DNA from: Aequorivita marisscotiae
GTDB lineage: Bacteria > Bacteroidota > Bacteroidia > Flavobacteriales > Flavobacteriaceae
Reading direction: 5' to 3'
NCBI RefSeq assembly: GCF_029814825.1
Contig: NZ_CP122379.1
Location: 62,001-126,000 of the forward strand
Length of the DNA stretch: 64,000 nt
The stretch's first letter is position 1. Every line of letters begins with the position of its first letter. The translations under genes were made by a program, and so were the position numbers. The notes beneath the pieces are model-generated. The model did not search any database. It saw only the letters and a program-made list of their open reading frames with translations, and was not told where the DNA came from. Shown piece by piece: positions 45,070 through 54,835 of this stretch.

Positions 45070-46023
45070 ATGATAAAAAGTATTGCCATACTTATTTTAA
45101 TGGTTTTCTGTTTCAACGGAAATGCGCAAGTCACGGAGCCCATTGACGATCTACGTTTGGGTTTTGGTATAAATATTACCGCAGAATATCAGGTAAAACA
45201 CGGATTAAAATTTAGAGTAGCTGCTACAGGTGGCGTTGCCAATTACGTACCGTTGGCAAAAAATAATTTTGGAGTTTTACCAGCCGTACATATTGGGGTA
45301 TTGTTTTATAATAAAGGGATTTTAGGGAGCAATCTAAACAAAGATTATTACCGATCTACCTTCTTCGATTTTTTTGCTAATGCAACCGTAACCCCCGGAT
45401 TTACAAATAATACGACCACATCAGAGTTAGAATATAGGTTTGTACCACTCTATCATTTTTCAGATTTTGTTGCCAATCCTTTACAAAACACATTTGATTA
45501 TTCCTTTTCAATTGGTTCTAATTGGTTAATGAATCCCGATAAAAACAGAGCTTCGCAAACGGTGGGTTTCTTTAACCTAAACATTGCCAGACGCGTGCAA
45601 ATTTCGTATTACAATGACGGCGGACCCGTACTTGATTATTTTGGCGATCGGGAAGATCGGTTTTATACAGGCGGACTTGTACTCTCGGCGCATTTTAACG
45701 AAACCGCATATATAGGTTTGGTAGAGCTCAGCTTTCATAAGTTTACCGGTTGGCAGCAATATGCTGTAGATACTGCGGACAAGTTGCAATTAGACCATAT
45801 TCCCTATAATAATGGAGATGCTTTTGGTTTTAACCAACAACAATGGAAACTCAACGCCACCAGCTTTCGCCAAGGCTATAGCGCATACATAACCCTGTAC
45901 GATTTTAATGCTTTTGACCTTCAGGATTTTTTACACTTTAACTCAGATTTTCCGTATCATCCCGATTATTATTGGGGTTGGCGTATTGCCGGTGGAGTTT
46001 CTTCACAATTTAAAACCGACTAA
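45070..46023 (+). CDS. Secreted protein of unknown function (beta-rich, outer-membrane-like)
   Basis: A 317-residue protein with a signal peptide (FCFNGNAQ) and a sequence dominated by aromatic, alternating beta strands. A segment around residue 180-205 (YYNDGGP ... GDREDRFYTGGL) recalls motifs in LpxR-like outer-membrane enzymes and in proteins labelled as bacterial toxin 23, but neither assignment is secure. The C-terminus (WGWRIAGGVSSQFKTD) fits a barrel or a beta-sandwich. Two bases upstream of a lipoprotein gene, so probably co-transcribed. Confidence 0.6.
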   Translation: MIKSIAILILMVFCFNGNAQVTEPIDDLRLGFGINITAEYQVKHGLKFRVAATGGVANYVPLAKNNFGVLPAVHIGVLFYNKGILGSNLNKDYYRSTFFDFFANATVTPGFTNNTTTSELEYRFVPLYHFSDFVANPLQNTFDYSFSIGSNWLMNPDKNRASQTVGFFNLNIARRVQISYYNDGGPVLDYFGDREDRFYTGGLVLSAHFNETAYIGLVELSFHKFTGWQQYAVDTADKLQLDHIPYNNGDAFGFNQQQWKLNATSFRQGYSAYITLYDFNAFDLQDFLHFNSDFPYHPDYYWGWRIAGGVSSQFKTD

Positions 46024-46025
46024 TT

Positions 46026-46835
46026 ATGAAGCTACTTCAATACATTTTACTAACGGTTATTTTAATTAGCCTTTCGTATTCCTGCAGCAGTTCGAAAAAT
46101 ATTCCGGTAACTGAAACTATTGCTATTTCAGAATACAATATTTATGTTTTTAGATTGTGCGAATACAGAAATTCATACGGAAATGAACGTTACTTTCTTT
46201 GCGATGAGCCCTGTACTACCAACAATGTGCAGGCCGTTGATACCACCCAGATAATTGAAGAATTATATATTTTGCGTTCGCGTGCCAATCCACAGGATAT
46301 AATTTACATAACCTCTAAATCTGATAAGTACATTCAAAGAAATCGCGGTATTTTTAACGATACGCTCTACAAAAAATATATTATGGCGTCAGATTTTGAG
46401 TATGTGTATTTCGGCACAATTACCAATTCTGATAAAATTGATTTTATTAACCCCACCGAAAACCTGTTGTTTACCTATAAATCTGAATCGGATAAATGTA
46501 GTTTTATGTTAGACAGTATTTATTGTCAAACTGCAGTAAAAAACACAATTCGGAATCAGCAATTAAAAATTTCCGAACTTTTTAAGGTGCCTATTCAGTT
46601 TTTAGAATCTGAACGCAAAATAGTGGTGAACAAAAAAAGTTTAGATCCCGTTAAAACGTTGCAGTTAAAAGACAACCGAATGTATTTTAATGGCGAAACT
46701 AAAAGTATAAGTTTATCGCAACGCAAGCGCTTAAAATATCACCCAATTTATCGCCCAATTTACAAATCGGCTGTAAGAAAAATTATTAGCGATAGCCTAC
46801 AAAATCAAGTTATTTTAAAAGGAAAGGCTTTTTAA
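46026..46835 (+). CDS. Lipoprotein of unknown function
   Basis: A 269-residue lipoprotein (lipobox SYSC, about 17-20, followed by SSSK). The mature part has Cys pairs (YFLCDEPC) and no domain that I recognise. It follows the beta-rich secreted protein by 2 bases and converges with the CsaA-like gene. Probably a partner of the upstream protein at the outer membrane; inference only. Confidence 0.6.
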   Translation: MKLLQYILLTVILISLSYSCSSSKNIPVTETIAISEYNIYVFRLCEYRNSYGNERYFLCDEPCTTNNVQAVDTTQIIEELYILRSRANPQDIIYITSKSDKYIQRNRGIFNDTLYKKYIMASDFEYVYFGTITNSDKIDFINPTENLLFTYKSESDKCSFMLDSIYCQTAVKNTIRNQQLKISELFKVPIQFLESERKIVVNKKSLDPVKTLQLKDNRMYFNGETKSISLSQRKRLKYHPIYRPIYKSAVRKIISDSLQNQVILKGKAF

Positions 46836-46845
46836 AATTATAGCA

Positions 46846-47184
46846 TTACAAAATTCGCAAACCATTTTTTACCAGTTTTTCCGGCTGAAGTAAAGTAACG
46901 TCCTTACCTTCAACGGCGCCGAGAACCAGACATTCGCTCATAAAATTGGCAATTTGTTTCTTCGGAAAATTAACTACGGCAATTACTTGTTTGCCAATCA
47001 ATTCTTCCTTTGAATAGAGCGAAGTGAGCTGCGCCGATGTTTTTCGCCGCCCCAATTCATTTCCAAAATCGATTAAAAGTTGAAACGAAGGATTTCGCGC
47101 TTCGGGAAAATCATTGACCTCAATGACGGTTCCTACCCGCATTTCTACTTTTTCAAAATCGGCCCAACTAAGGTTATTCGTCAT
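46846..47184 (-). CDS. csaA: CsaA-like tRNA-binding protein
   Basis: A 112-residue OB-fold protein (tRNA_bind domain): FEKVEMRVGTVIEV near residue 10, KQVIAVVNFPKKQIA and the C-terminal LLQPEKLVKNG. The family binds tRNA and has chaperone activity in Bacillus. Overlaps the preceding gene by 11 bases, so it is co-transcribed. Confidence 0.92.
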   Translation of the reverse strand: MTNNLSWADFEKVEMRVGTVIEVNDFPEARNPSFQLLIDFGNELGRRKTSAQLTSLYSKEELIGKQVIAVVNFPKKQIANFMSECLVLGAVEGKDVTLLQPEKLVKNGLRIL

Positions 47185-47485
47185 GGTGAAGGGAAAGTTT
47201 TTTAATCAATTCTGGAGAAATTTCGCCTTGGTCGGCACCATAAACATCTACGAGCAAACCTCTCTGCCCGTCGTGGGTTTCTATTAAATAAAGAATGGTG
47301 TTATCTCCCGGATCCGTCATTCCTTCAAAGCGATAAAACTTTATAACATCCAGTTCTCCGGCCTTCCATTCCCTTTTCAGATTTTTAGATTCAATACCTT
47401 CACCCACAAGATTAAAATCTTCGGTAAAGCCGTTTTTTTGTAAATCTTCTATTGCTACTGATAATGATGAATATGAATTTTTCAT
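47174..47485 (-). CDS. Small conserved protein (often mislabelled PRPP synthetase)
   Basis: A 103-residue soluble protein with IEDLQKNGFTEDFNLV, KFYRFEGMTDPGDNTILYLIE and a C-terminal GLLVDVYGADQGEIS. I recognise the family, which is often carried as phosphoribosylpyrophosphate synthetase in Bacteroidota genomes, but it is far too short for that enzyme and lacks its motifs. Function unknown. Overlaps csaA by 11 bases. Confidence 0.78.
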   Translation of the reverse strand: MKNSYSSLSVAIEDLQKNGFTEDFNLVGEGIESKNLKREWKAGELDVIKFYRFEGMTDPGDNTILYLIETHDGQRGLLVDVYGADQGEISPELIKKLSLHHDE

Positions 47486-47675
47486 AGTATTAAGTTTAAA
47501 TTTTAAAGTTAGTAGAGTTATTCTTTAACAACAAACTTTTATAACTTCTTTAATAGAATTTGAATTACTTTTTGAAACTTGTACAATTGCAGCTAACCGA
47601 TATTTCATACGGCAAGTACTGCTTAAAATACGTAACTTTATTCCGTGATTTGAAATTAATATCGAAAAGAAAAAA

Positions 47676-48233
47676 ATGGCGAGAACAGAATCTAAAATGC
47701 TTCCTTTAGGCACTGAAGCACCCGATTTCACACTAGTTGATTCGGTTACCAACAAGCCGGTTTCACTAAAACATATTCAAGGTGAAAAAGGCACTGTGGT
47801 TATGTTTATATGCAATCATTGCCCTTATGTAAAGCACGTGCTGGACGAACTTGTACGCATAAGTAATGATTATCGCGTAACTGGTTTCGGATTTGTAGCG
47901 ATAAGCAGTAACGACGTTATTAAATATCCGCAAGATGCCCCCGCCGAAATGTGGCGAACTGCGCGAAAATACAACTTTTCCTTTCCGTACTTATTTGACG
48001 AAACCCAAGAAGTAGCCAAGGCTTACCACGCTGCTTGCACTCCGGATTTATATCTTTTTAATGACGAATTAGCGCTTGTATATAGGGGACAGATAGACAA
48101 TAGTCGCCCGGGGAATGGTATTCCCGTAAACGGTCGCGACCTTCGTGAAGCACTGGATAATATTCTTAACAACAATCCACAACGAAAAGATCAAAAACCA
48201 AGTATGGGGTGTAATATTAAGTGGAAGGAATAA
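47676..48233 (+). CDS. Peroxiredoxin-like thioredoxin-family protein
   Basis: A 185-residue thioredoxin-fold protein with APDFTLVD (AhpC/TSA start), active site CNHCPYVKH near residue 45 and a VAKAYHAACTPDLYLF segment (cis-Pro). No signal peptide, so cytosolic. The CxxC arrangement with His suggests a thiol oxidoreductase or peroxidase that handles peroxides. Divergent from the csaA pair. Confidence 0.9.
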   Translation: MARTESKMLPLGTEAPDFTLVDSVTNKPVSLKHIQGEKGTVVMFICNHCPYVKHVLDELVRISNDYRVTGFGFVAISSNDVIKYPQDAPAEMWRTARKYNFSFPYLFDETQEVAKAYHAACTPDLYLFNDELALVYRGQIDNSRPGNGIPVNGRDLREALDNILNNNPQRKDQKPSMGCNIKWKE

Positions 48234-48258
48234 ATTCAGGAGTCGTTAATTGGGGATC

Positions 48259-48287
48259 GGGATTCGAATTTACAAATCCCGAATCCC
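48259..48287. repeat. Inverted repeat between the thioredoxin-like gene and the immunophilin gene
   Basis: GGGATTCG (48259-48266) pairs with CGAATCCC (48280-48287); ATTT and AAAT pair further in. The sequence also repeats ATCCCGAATC directly. Placed between two convergent stops it may serve as a transcription end; it also looks like a dispersed intergenic repeat. Confidence 0.5.
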
Positions 48288-48293
48288 GAATCA

Positions 48294-49226
48294 CTATTTT
48301 ACGTCCATTAATTCAACATCAAAAATTAAGGTAGCGTTTGGAGGAATTACCCCGCCGGCACCACGTTCGCCATAACCAAGATGCGAAGGGATTACGAAAC
48401 GTGCTTTATCGCCCACCTGTAACAATTGGATGCCTTCATCCCAACCGGAGATTACCTGCCCAACGCCCAATTGAAAATCGATTGGTTGTTTTCTTTTGTA
48501 AGACGAATCAAATTCAGTTCCATCAGTCAAAGCACCTTTGTAATGCACGGAAACAGTTTTTCCCTTTTCGGCTTTTTTCCCGCTTCCTTTTTGGATTATT
48601 TTATATAGCAAGCCGCTATCGGTTCTATCAAAACCTTCAGAAACTTTCTTCAGCTCTGCTTCTTGGGCTGCTTTCATCTTTGCAATTCGCTGTTCCCTTT
48701 CACCCGTAAAACTTCTAAAGGCTTCCACGGCGTTCCAGTTTTTGGCTTCTTCGCCTACACGGATAATTTCAACCTTTTGCATGGTATCGCCCTGCGCAAC
48801 ACTATCAACAACATCCTGACCTTCTACAACATTTCCAAAAACCGTGTGTTTGTTATCTAACCAAGGAGTAGCTACATGCGTAATAAAAAATTGGCTCCCA
48901 TTACTTGCCGGTCCAGCGTTTGCCATAGAAAGTACACCCGGCGTATCGTGGCGCAGGTCTTGGTGGAATTCATCCTCAAAATTGTAACCTGGCCCTCCAG
49001 AGCCCGTTCCATTGGGATCGCCTCCTTGGATCATAAAATCTGGAATTACACGGTGAAATTTTAACCCATCGTAATACGGTGTTCCCTGTGGTTTTGCTGA
49101 ATTTTCCAAGTTTCCTTCTGCCAAGGCCACAAAGTTCCCAACTGTTCCCGGGGTTTTGTCGTGAGTAAGTTTTATTAGGATTTCTCCTTTTTCGGTAGTT
49201 ATTTTCACGTAGATTCCGTCTTGCAT
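48294..49226 (-). CDS. Cyclophilin-FKBP fusion peptidyl-prolyl isomerase
   Basis: A 310-residue cytosolic protein with two isomerase domains of different families in one chain. Residues about 5-150 are a cyclophilin ([23 protein letters not shown]); residues about 205-310 are an FKBP ([39 protein letters not shown]). A charged helical linker joins them. This is the cyclophilin-first form of a dual-family immunophilin, a known architecture in flavobacteria. A TAACTTTG box at 49252-49259 (minus) and an 18-bp palindrome (49263-49280) lie upstream. Confidence 0.92.
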   Translation of the reverse strand: MQDGIYVKITTEKGEILIKLTHDKTPGTVGNFVALAEGNLENSAKPQGTPYYDGLKFHRVIPDFMIQGGDPNGTGSGGPGYNFEDEFHQDLRHDTPGVLSMANAGPASNGSQFFITHVATPWLDNKHTVFGNVVEGQDVVDSVAQGDTMQKVEIIRVGEEAKNWNAVEAFRSFTGEREQRIAKMKAAQEAELKKVSEGFDRTDSGLLYKIIQKGSGKKAEKGKTVSVHYKGALTDGTEFDSSYKRKQPIDFQLGVGQVISGWDEGIQLLQVGDKARFVIPSHLGYGERGAGGVIPPNATLIFDVELMDVK

Positions 49227-49262
49227 TTTTCTAAGTTTTTTAAAAGATGTGCAAAGTTACTT

Positions 49263-49280
49263 AATTCTAAATTTAGAATT
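49263..49280. repeat. Perfect AT-rich palindrome upstream of the immunophilin gene
   Basis: AATTCTAAATTTAGAATT is identical to its reverse complement. It sits next to the TAACTTTG box (49252-49259, minus strand). Could be an operator or chance in AT-rich DNA. Confidence 0.35.
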
Positions 49281-49356
49281 CTAAATTGCAGTTGAAATTG
49301 TAACAAATACATTCCCCACTCGTCATACAAACAAGAACCATCCAAAAAACAATTCC

Positions 49357-50253
49357 GTGGAAAATATTCTCACAATAAACAATCTCACCAAAAAATTTGG
49401 CTCGCTTACCGCTGTGGACAACCTTTCCTTTTCTATTGAAAAAGGTAATGTTTACGGCATCCTCGGTCCAAACGGCAGTGGAAAAAGTACCACTCTCGGT
49501 ATCGTGCTGAACGTGGTAAACAAAACCGCTGGCGACTATAAATGGTTTGATGGCACCATCGATACGCACAACGCATTAAAAAAAGTAGGCGCCATTATTG
49601 AACGGCCCAACTTTTACCCGTATATGACTGCGGTCCAAAACCTGCAATTGGTCTGTAAAATAAAAGAAGTTTCTGATAAAAAGATTAACGAAAAACTGGA
49701 ACTTGTTGGGTTAATAGACCGGAAAGACAGCAAGTTTAGCACTTTTTCCTTGGGGATGAAACAACGTTTGGCAATCGCTTCGGCATTGTTGAACGATCCC
49801 GAAATTTTGATATTGGATGAACCTACAAATGGCCTTGACCCGCAAGGGATTCACCAAATTAGGGAAATCATAAAAACAATTGCTTCACAGGGAACCACTA
49901 TTTTATTGGCTTCACATCTATTGGACGAAGTAGAAAAAGTCTGCACACATGTAGTGATTTTAAGAAAGGGTGTTAGTTTGTATTCGGGCAGTGTAGATGG
50001 AATGATTGCAAGTCATGGATTTCTAACCATGCAGAGTAATAATATGCAATTGTTGCAAAATGCTTTGGAAGGAAACACGGCCTTTGGCACGGTAAAACGC
50101 GAAGGCGATTATCTAATCGCTTACCTAAACGCTCCAATGGATGCTTCGGAAGTAAATAAATTACTTTTTGAAAAAGGCATTACACTATCACACCTCGTAA
50201 AACGCAAGGAAAGCCTTGAAGAACAATTTCTTGAACTTACCAAACAAAACTAA
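49357..50253 (+). CDS. ABC transporter ATPase (ABC-2 type)
   Basis: A 298-residue ATPase with Walker A GPNGSGKST, signature FSLGMKQR, Walker B ILILDEPTNGLDP and an H-loop (ASHLLDEV). The start is GTG. Together with the adjacent permease it forms an ABC-2 exporter of unknown substrate (antibiotic, lipid or stress-related). The gap to the permease is 5 bases. Confidence 0.93.
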   Translation: MENILTINNLTKKFGSLTAVDNLSFSIEKGNVYGILGPNGSGKSTTLGIVLNVVNKTAGDYKWFDGTIDTHNALKKVGAIIERPNFYPYMTAVQNLQLVCKIKEVSDKKINEKLELVGLIDRKDSKFSTFSLGMKQRLAIASALLNDPEILILDEPTNGLDPQGIHQIREIIKTIASQGTTILLASHLLDEVEKVCTHVVILRKGVSLYSGSVDGMIASHGFLTMQSNNMQLLQNALEGNTAFGTVKREGDYLIAYLNAPMDASEVNKLLFEKGITLSHLVKRKESLEEQFLELTKQN

Positions 50254-50258
50254 CCGCA

Positions 50259-51095
50259 ATGCTACGATTATTAAATATAGAACTCCAAAAACTGCGCTAT
50301 AACCGTTCAGCAAAGGTTATTTCCATTATCTATTTTATTCTTATAACCTTTATTGCCCTTATTGCTTCCATAGAATTTAATTTTGGCGATTTTCACTTTC
50401 GGGTTGCCGATCAGGGCATATTCAACTTTCCGTATATCTGGCATTTTAACACTTATGTGGCGGCAATTTTAAAACTGTTTTTAGCTATCGTGATTGTTTC
50501 CATGATGAGCAACGAATACAGTTACCGAACGCTAAAACAAAACTTGATTGACGGCCTTAGCAAGAAAGAATTTGTACTGTCTAAATTTCTTACTGTCTTG
50601 CTTTTCGCTGGTATTTCAACCGTATTTATTTTTTTGGTATCGCTTATTTTGGGTTTAAGTTTTTCAGATTATAACGAAATCGGAATCATTTTCAGCGATT
50701 TGGAATATATTGCAGCCTATTTTGTAAAATTAGTCGCCTTTTTCTCCTTCTGTCTCTTCCTTGGAGTTTTGGTAAAACGCTCCGCCTTTGCACTTGGTTT
50801 TTTAATTGTTTGGCAAATTGTGGAATGGCTTTGTTACGGTTTAATGAAATGGCAATTTTTTAAGGACACGGAAATTGCCGATACTGTTGCACAATTCTTT
50901 CCGCTAAATGCAATGGCGAATCTTATAAAAGAACCGATGAGCCGTTTGGGCGCCATTCAATCTGCCGCGAACCAATTGGGTGAAAATTTCACAAAAGATT
51001 ATCAGGTAACCTGGCTTAATGTTTTGATAGTTCTTGTTTGGACTTCTCTTTTTATTTATTGGTCGTACGCCATTTTAAAGAAAAGAGACTTGTAA
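50259..51095 (+). CDS. ABC transporter permease (ABC-2 type)
   Basis: A 278-residue membrane protein with six hydrophobic segments; IVSMMSNEYSYRTLKQNLIDG after helix 2 is the ABC-2 signature loop. Partner of the ATPase immediately upstream. Substrate unknown. Confidence 0.9.
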   Translation: MLRLLNIELQKLRYNRSAKVISIIYFILITFIALIASIEFNFGDFHFRVADQGIFNFPYIWHFNTYVAAILKLFLAIVIVSMMSNEYSYRTLKQNLIDGLSKKEFVLSKFLTVLLFAGISTVFIFLVSLILGLSFSDYNEIGIIFSDLEYIAAYFVKLVAFFSFCLFLGVLVKRSAFALGFLIVWQIVEWLCYGLMKWQFFKDTEIADTVAQFFPLNAMANLIKEPMSRLGAIQSAANQLGENFTKDYQVTWLNVLIVLVWTSLFIYWSYAILKKRDL

Positions 51096-51118
51096 AAAAG
51101 TAATTACTCGTTGATTTT

Positions 51119-53584
51119 TTGCCTATATTTAGCAAGCAATCAACCTTTATATTTTCTTTGAAGCGATATCTTTCTATAGTTTGTTTCCTGATTTACAACC
51201 TAATCTTTTCACAGGACATTTCGCTGTATCAACAGTTTAATGGGCAATATGATTACACCGCTTTTGGAAATACCTTAAATGTGGAGGAAAACGGCCAAGG
51301 TGGGCAATGTTTTATACTTACCAGCAGCAGTGCAGACTTTCAATTACAACCTAATCAAGAAGTAGTTGCCGCATATCTGTATTGGGCGGGATCCGGTCCG
51401 GGAGATTTCAATGTTACCTTCAATCAAGTTCCAATTATTGCGGAACGCACTTTTAATGTTACTTACAATAGTGGCGGTAATGATTATATCTATTTCTCGG
51501 CTTTTGCCGATGTTACGCAGCAAATTCAATCTACCGGAAATGGCAATTACACCCTTGCCGATTTAGATCTTACCTTCATAATTCCGGCCTATTGCAGTCC
51601 GCCGGGCTCGGGTACAAATTTTGGCGGCTGGGCCGTGACGGTGGTTTATGAAGACCCGTCGCTTCCCAATAACCAACTAAATGTTTTTGATGGGTTAGAA
51701 AGTGTTTCTCGCAATAACCAAACGCTCGAAATTACCCTGGATAATTTAATGGTTTTAGATTCGCAGGGAGCAAAAATTGGCTTTCTTGCTTGGGAAGGCG
51801 ACAGCCAATTGGCCGTGAACGAAACCCTTCGTATAAATGGAAACATTCTTAGCAATCCCCCGCTAAACCCTGCAGATAACGCCTTTAACGGCACCAATAG
51901 TTTTACTGGCAGCGATGTGCTTTATAATATGGATATTGATGTGTACCCTATTTCAAATTATATAAATCCGGGCGATACTTCGGCAACAGTTCAACTTACC
52001 AGCGGGCAGGATTTTGTAATGGTGAACAACATAATTACCGTTTTAAATACCGAACTGCCCGATGCAACAATTTCCATAGACAATATAATAGGTGGCACCG
52101 AATGTGGCAACCGGGAACTCAGTGTAAATTACACAGTTTATAATCTTAACAGCACTGAAGCCTTGCCCGCCGGAACGCCTATTGCTTTTTATGCGAATGA
52201 ATCCTTGGTTGCGCAAACTGCGACCGTAGCTATAATTCCTATTGACGGGGAAGAAAGTGGAACGATTACGTTTACAGTTCCCAGCAATATTGAAGCAGAT
52301 TTTATTCTGAAAGCTGTAGTAGACGATACTGGAAACGGCACCGGAATTGTACACGAAATAAACGAAGATAACAACGAAGACCAAACACCTATTCATCTAC
52401 TAGTAAACCCAATTATTACAGGCCTTCACAACTTAGAAACCTGTGATGTTATAGGGGAAGAATATTTCAATTTAACCGAAGCTACTTCCGAAATAGACCC
52501 CTTGTACGAGCTGAGTTTTCACCTTTCGGAAGTAGATGCACAAAACAACGAAAACCCAATTACTAATCCCGAAAACTTTCAAAATACCGAAAATCCGCAG
52601 ACTATTTACATTCGTGTTTCAAACCCAGATTGTTTTTTAACGGCGAGTTTTACGGTAAAAGTTGTCCCCTGCCCGCTTCCAGATGCTACTATTGTAATTT
52701 CAGAAGTTTCAGCCTGTCGCAATAGAGTTTTACCATTACCTTTCACAGTTTTTAATTTGGAAGCCACAGGGCCACTTCCTGCAAATACTTCCATAGCATT
52801 TTATGTTGAAAACGTGCTGTTGGCACTTTCACAAACAAGGCAGAGTATTCCCATAGGCGGGAGCGAAAATGGCGAAGTAGCACTCCTCTTGCCCAACGGT
52901 TTGCCAAATACTTTTACAATTACAGCGATAGTTGATGATGACGGCAATGGCAATGGTACTGTGGAAGAACTTCGGGAGGACAACAATAGTTTTACCCAAG
53001 TTATTTCTTTTGAAAGCATCCCTCCCATTCCCAGTTTACCAAATCTTTTAAAATGCGACAAAGGGTTTGACACCGCAATTTTCGACTTAACCCAGCAGGA
53101 TGATTTAATTAGAATGGGGCCGGAAGATGTGGTGCTATATTTCACTACCGCCGAAGATGCCCTGCAAAATGCAAACCCCATTACAAATCCAACCGAATAT
53201 GAAAATGAAACAGATCCGCAGACCATATATGTTCGTCTAGAAAACGAAATCTGCTTTGCCACATCCTCCTTTTTATTGACGACTGAAAACTGCGCTCCCT
53301 TTATCCCGCAAGGCTTTTCACCAAATGGCGATGGTATAAACGATACTTTTGAAATAAGTAATCTACTGAACATTTACGAAAACTTTGAATTGCATATTTA
53401 CTCCCGTGATGGCAATTTAATTCACACAGCCCATAATGCCGATGGCTTTTGGGATGGCATAGCTACACAAGGATTATTGTTCACAGGAAGCGTCGTTCCC
53501 GTAGGCACTTATTACTATGTGCTAATTTTAAATGACCCGAAATATCCAGAACCATTTATTGGTTGGGTTTATGTGAATTATTGA
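51119..53584 (+). CDS. Large T9SS type B secreted surface protein
   Basis: About 808-821 residues. The start is either TTG 51119 or TTG 51158; the latter begins a clean signal peptide (KRYLSIVCFLIYNLIFSQ). The N-terminal third is a beta-rich domain of unknown role. Two CARDB-like adhesion repeats follow near 315-430 and 525-620 (NYTVYNLNSTEALPAGTPIAFY; PFTVFNLEATGPLPANTSIAFY). The C-terminus is the gliding motility-associated/type B sorting domain (FSPNGDGINDTFEI; GTYYYVLIL), which directs export by the type IX system and surface attachment. Confidence 0.88.
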   Translation: MPIFSKQSTFIFSLKRYLSIVCFLIYNLIFSQDISLYQQFNGQYDYTAFGNTLNVEENGQGGQCFILTSSSADFQLQPNQEVVAAYLYWAGSGPGDFNVTFNQVPIIAERTFNVTYNSGGNDYIYFSAFADVTQQIQSTGNGNYTLADLDLTFIIPAYCSPPGSGTNFGGWAVTVVYEDPSLPNNQLNVFDGLESVSRNNQTLEITLDNLMVLDSQGAKIGFLAWEGDSQLAVNETLRINGNILSNPPLNPADNAFNGTNSFTGSDVLYNMDIDVYPISNYINPGDTSATVQLTSGQDFVMVNNIITVLNTELPDATISIDNIIGGTECGNRELSVNYTVYNLNSTEALPAGTPIAFYANESLVAQTATVAIIPIDGEESGTITFTVPSNIEADFILKAVVDDTGNGTGIVHEINEDNNEDQTPIHLLVNPIITGLHNLETCDVIGEEYFNLTEATSEIDPLYELSFHLSEVDAQNNENPITNPENFQNTENPQTIYIRVSNPDCFLTASFTVKVVPCPLPDATIVISEVSACRNRVLPLPFTVFNLEATGPLPANTSIAFYVENVLLALSQTRQSIPIGGSENGEVALLLPNGLPNTFTITAIVDDDGNGNGTVEELREDNNSFTQVISFESIPPIPSLPNLLKCDKGFDTAIFDLTQQDDLIRMGPEDVVLYFTTAEDALQNANPITNPTEYENETDPQTIYVRLENEICFATSSFLLTTENCAPFIPQGFSPNGDGINDTFEISNLLNIYENFELHIYSRDGNLIHTAHNADGFWDGIATQGLLFTGSVVPVGTYYYVLILNDPKYPEPFIGWVYVNY

Positions 53585-53627
53585 TTTTTTAGAATTATAT
53601 TTTATTGTGTTTTAATCGTGAACATTT

Positions 53628-54024
53628 GTTATACCTAACCGCACAATAAGACCTCTTTTCGTACCTTTTGCTACCCATATGTTGTCCCTAATAGAGCATA
53701 ATATAGGCATATTATGATTTCGAAAAGAAGTGAAACCTGTTTTGTAAAGACTATATTTGAATAAAATCGACAAACCAACAAAAGTATATCTTATCCCGTT
53801 AGAGGCGCCATATCGGTAAAAGAAAAAACCAAATCAAAAACTAATCGTGTCAGCAGAAAATACGGGTAAACAAATAACGCGAGAAAGCCTGTCCCGTTAG
53901 GGACAAAATATGGGTAAAAGCGTCCAAATCAAAAACCAAAAACTTGTCCCGTTAGGGACAACATATGTGTAACCAACACAACAAACTAAAGAACCTTTCC
54001 TTTTAGGGAGAAAACATCAGTAAA
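53628..54024. repeat. R-L repeat cassette 0 (left end of the transposase array)
   Basis: 53628-53725 is a decayed copy of the right flank of the transposase (TACCTAAC..GCACA, GCTACCCATAT, GTCCCTAATAGAG). A degenerate unit lies at 53792-53822. The left flank proper begins at 53850 and carries two perfect 16-bp palindromes TGTCCCGTTAGGGACA (53890-53905 and 53945-53960), each followed by an AyATATGkGTAA tail, then a degenerate unit that runs into the start codon. Confidence 0.75.
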
Positions 54025-54486
54025 ATGGCAAATACTTATACACAAATTCACATTCAGGTAATTTTTGCAGTACAGAACAGACAGAGCCTGATAAAACCGC
54101 AGTGGAAAGATGAGTTATACAAGTATATCACAGGGATAGTTCAAAGTTACAACCATAAGGTTTTACAGATAAATGGAATGCCAGACCACATCCACATCCT
54201 TTTTGGAATGCGCCCCACGCAGTCGATTTCTGATTTGATGAAAAAATTAAAACAAGATTCCTCAAAATGGATAAACAATAAAGGATTTGTAAACGGAAAA
54301 TTTTCCTGGCAAGAGGGTTATGGTGCATTTTCATATTCAAGATCACATGTTCCAAAGGTCATTAAATATATTGCAAATCAAGAGGAGCATCATAAGTCAA
54401 AAACATTCGGTGAGGAATATTTGGAAATATTAAAAGAATCAGGAATCGATTACGATGAACGTTATATTTTGAAATCAATAACATAA
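54025..54486 (+). CDS. REP-associated Y1 (HUH) transposase, copy 1
   Basis: A 153-residue single-strand transposase of the IS200/IS605 TnpA superfamily (Y1_Tnp). The HUH motif is HIH in MPDHIHILFG (near residue 55); the catalytic Tyr is probably in VIKYIANQ (near residue 112). FSWQEGYGAFSYS and EEYLEIL...IDYDERYIL are typical of the Bacteroidota RAYT-like group. Such enzymes cut and join hairpin-tipped single-stranded DNA; the palindromes on both sides are the likely substrate. A degenerate palindrome overlaps the region just before the ATG and may affect translation. Confidence 0.93.
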   Translation: MANTYTQIHIQVIFAVQNRQSLIKPQWKDELYKYITGIVQSYNHKVLQINGMPDHIHILFGMRPTQSISDLMKKLKQDSSKWINNKGFVNGKFSWQEGYGAFSYSRSHVPKVIKYIANQEEHHKSKTFGEEYLEILKESGIDYDERYILKSIT

Positions 54487-54835
54487 TATATGCTGTACCT
54501 AACGGCACAGAAAAACATTTTCCCTCCAATTTCTACCGATATATCGTCCCTAACGGGACATTAAATAGCACATTTATGGTGTCAGAAAATAACGAATCCT
54601 GAACCGTTAACGATCCACAGGCTGGGTATGGAATAATAATTTTTAAAATAATTCATCTAGTCAGCAGAAAATGCGGGTAAACAACTAACGCGAGAAAGCC
54701 TGTCCCGTTAGGGACAAAATATGGGTAAAAGCGTCCAAATCAAAAACCAAAAACTTGTCCCGTTAGGGACAACATATGTGTAACCAACACAACAAACTAA
54801 AGAACCTTTCCTTTTAGGGAGAAAACATCAGTAAA
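54487..54835. repeat. R-L repeat cassette 1
   Basis: Right flank: TGTACCTAACGGCACA (54494-54509) and GTCCCTAACGGGAC (54546-54559), the latter preceded by TTTCTACCGATATATC. Left flank from 54661: TGTCCCGTTAGGGACA at 54701-54716 and 54756-54771. A conserved stretch (CCGTTAACGATCCACAGG) joins the two halves. Confidence 0.8.

Noticed and set aside
47174..47485. Phosphoribosylpyrophosphate synthetase
   Set aside because: About 100 residues without the PRPP-binding motifs; the name is a common database label, not supported by sequence.
54128..54355. 75-codon minus-strand frame repeated in each transposase copy
   Set aside because: It is an antisense shadow of the transposase gene and recurs only because the gene does.
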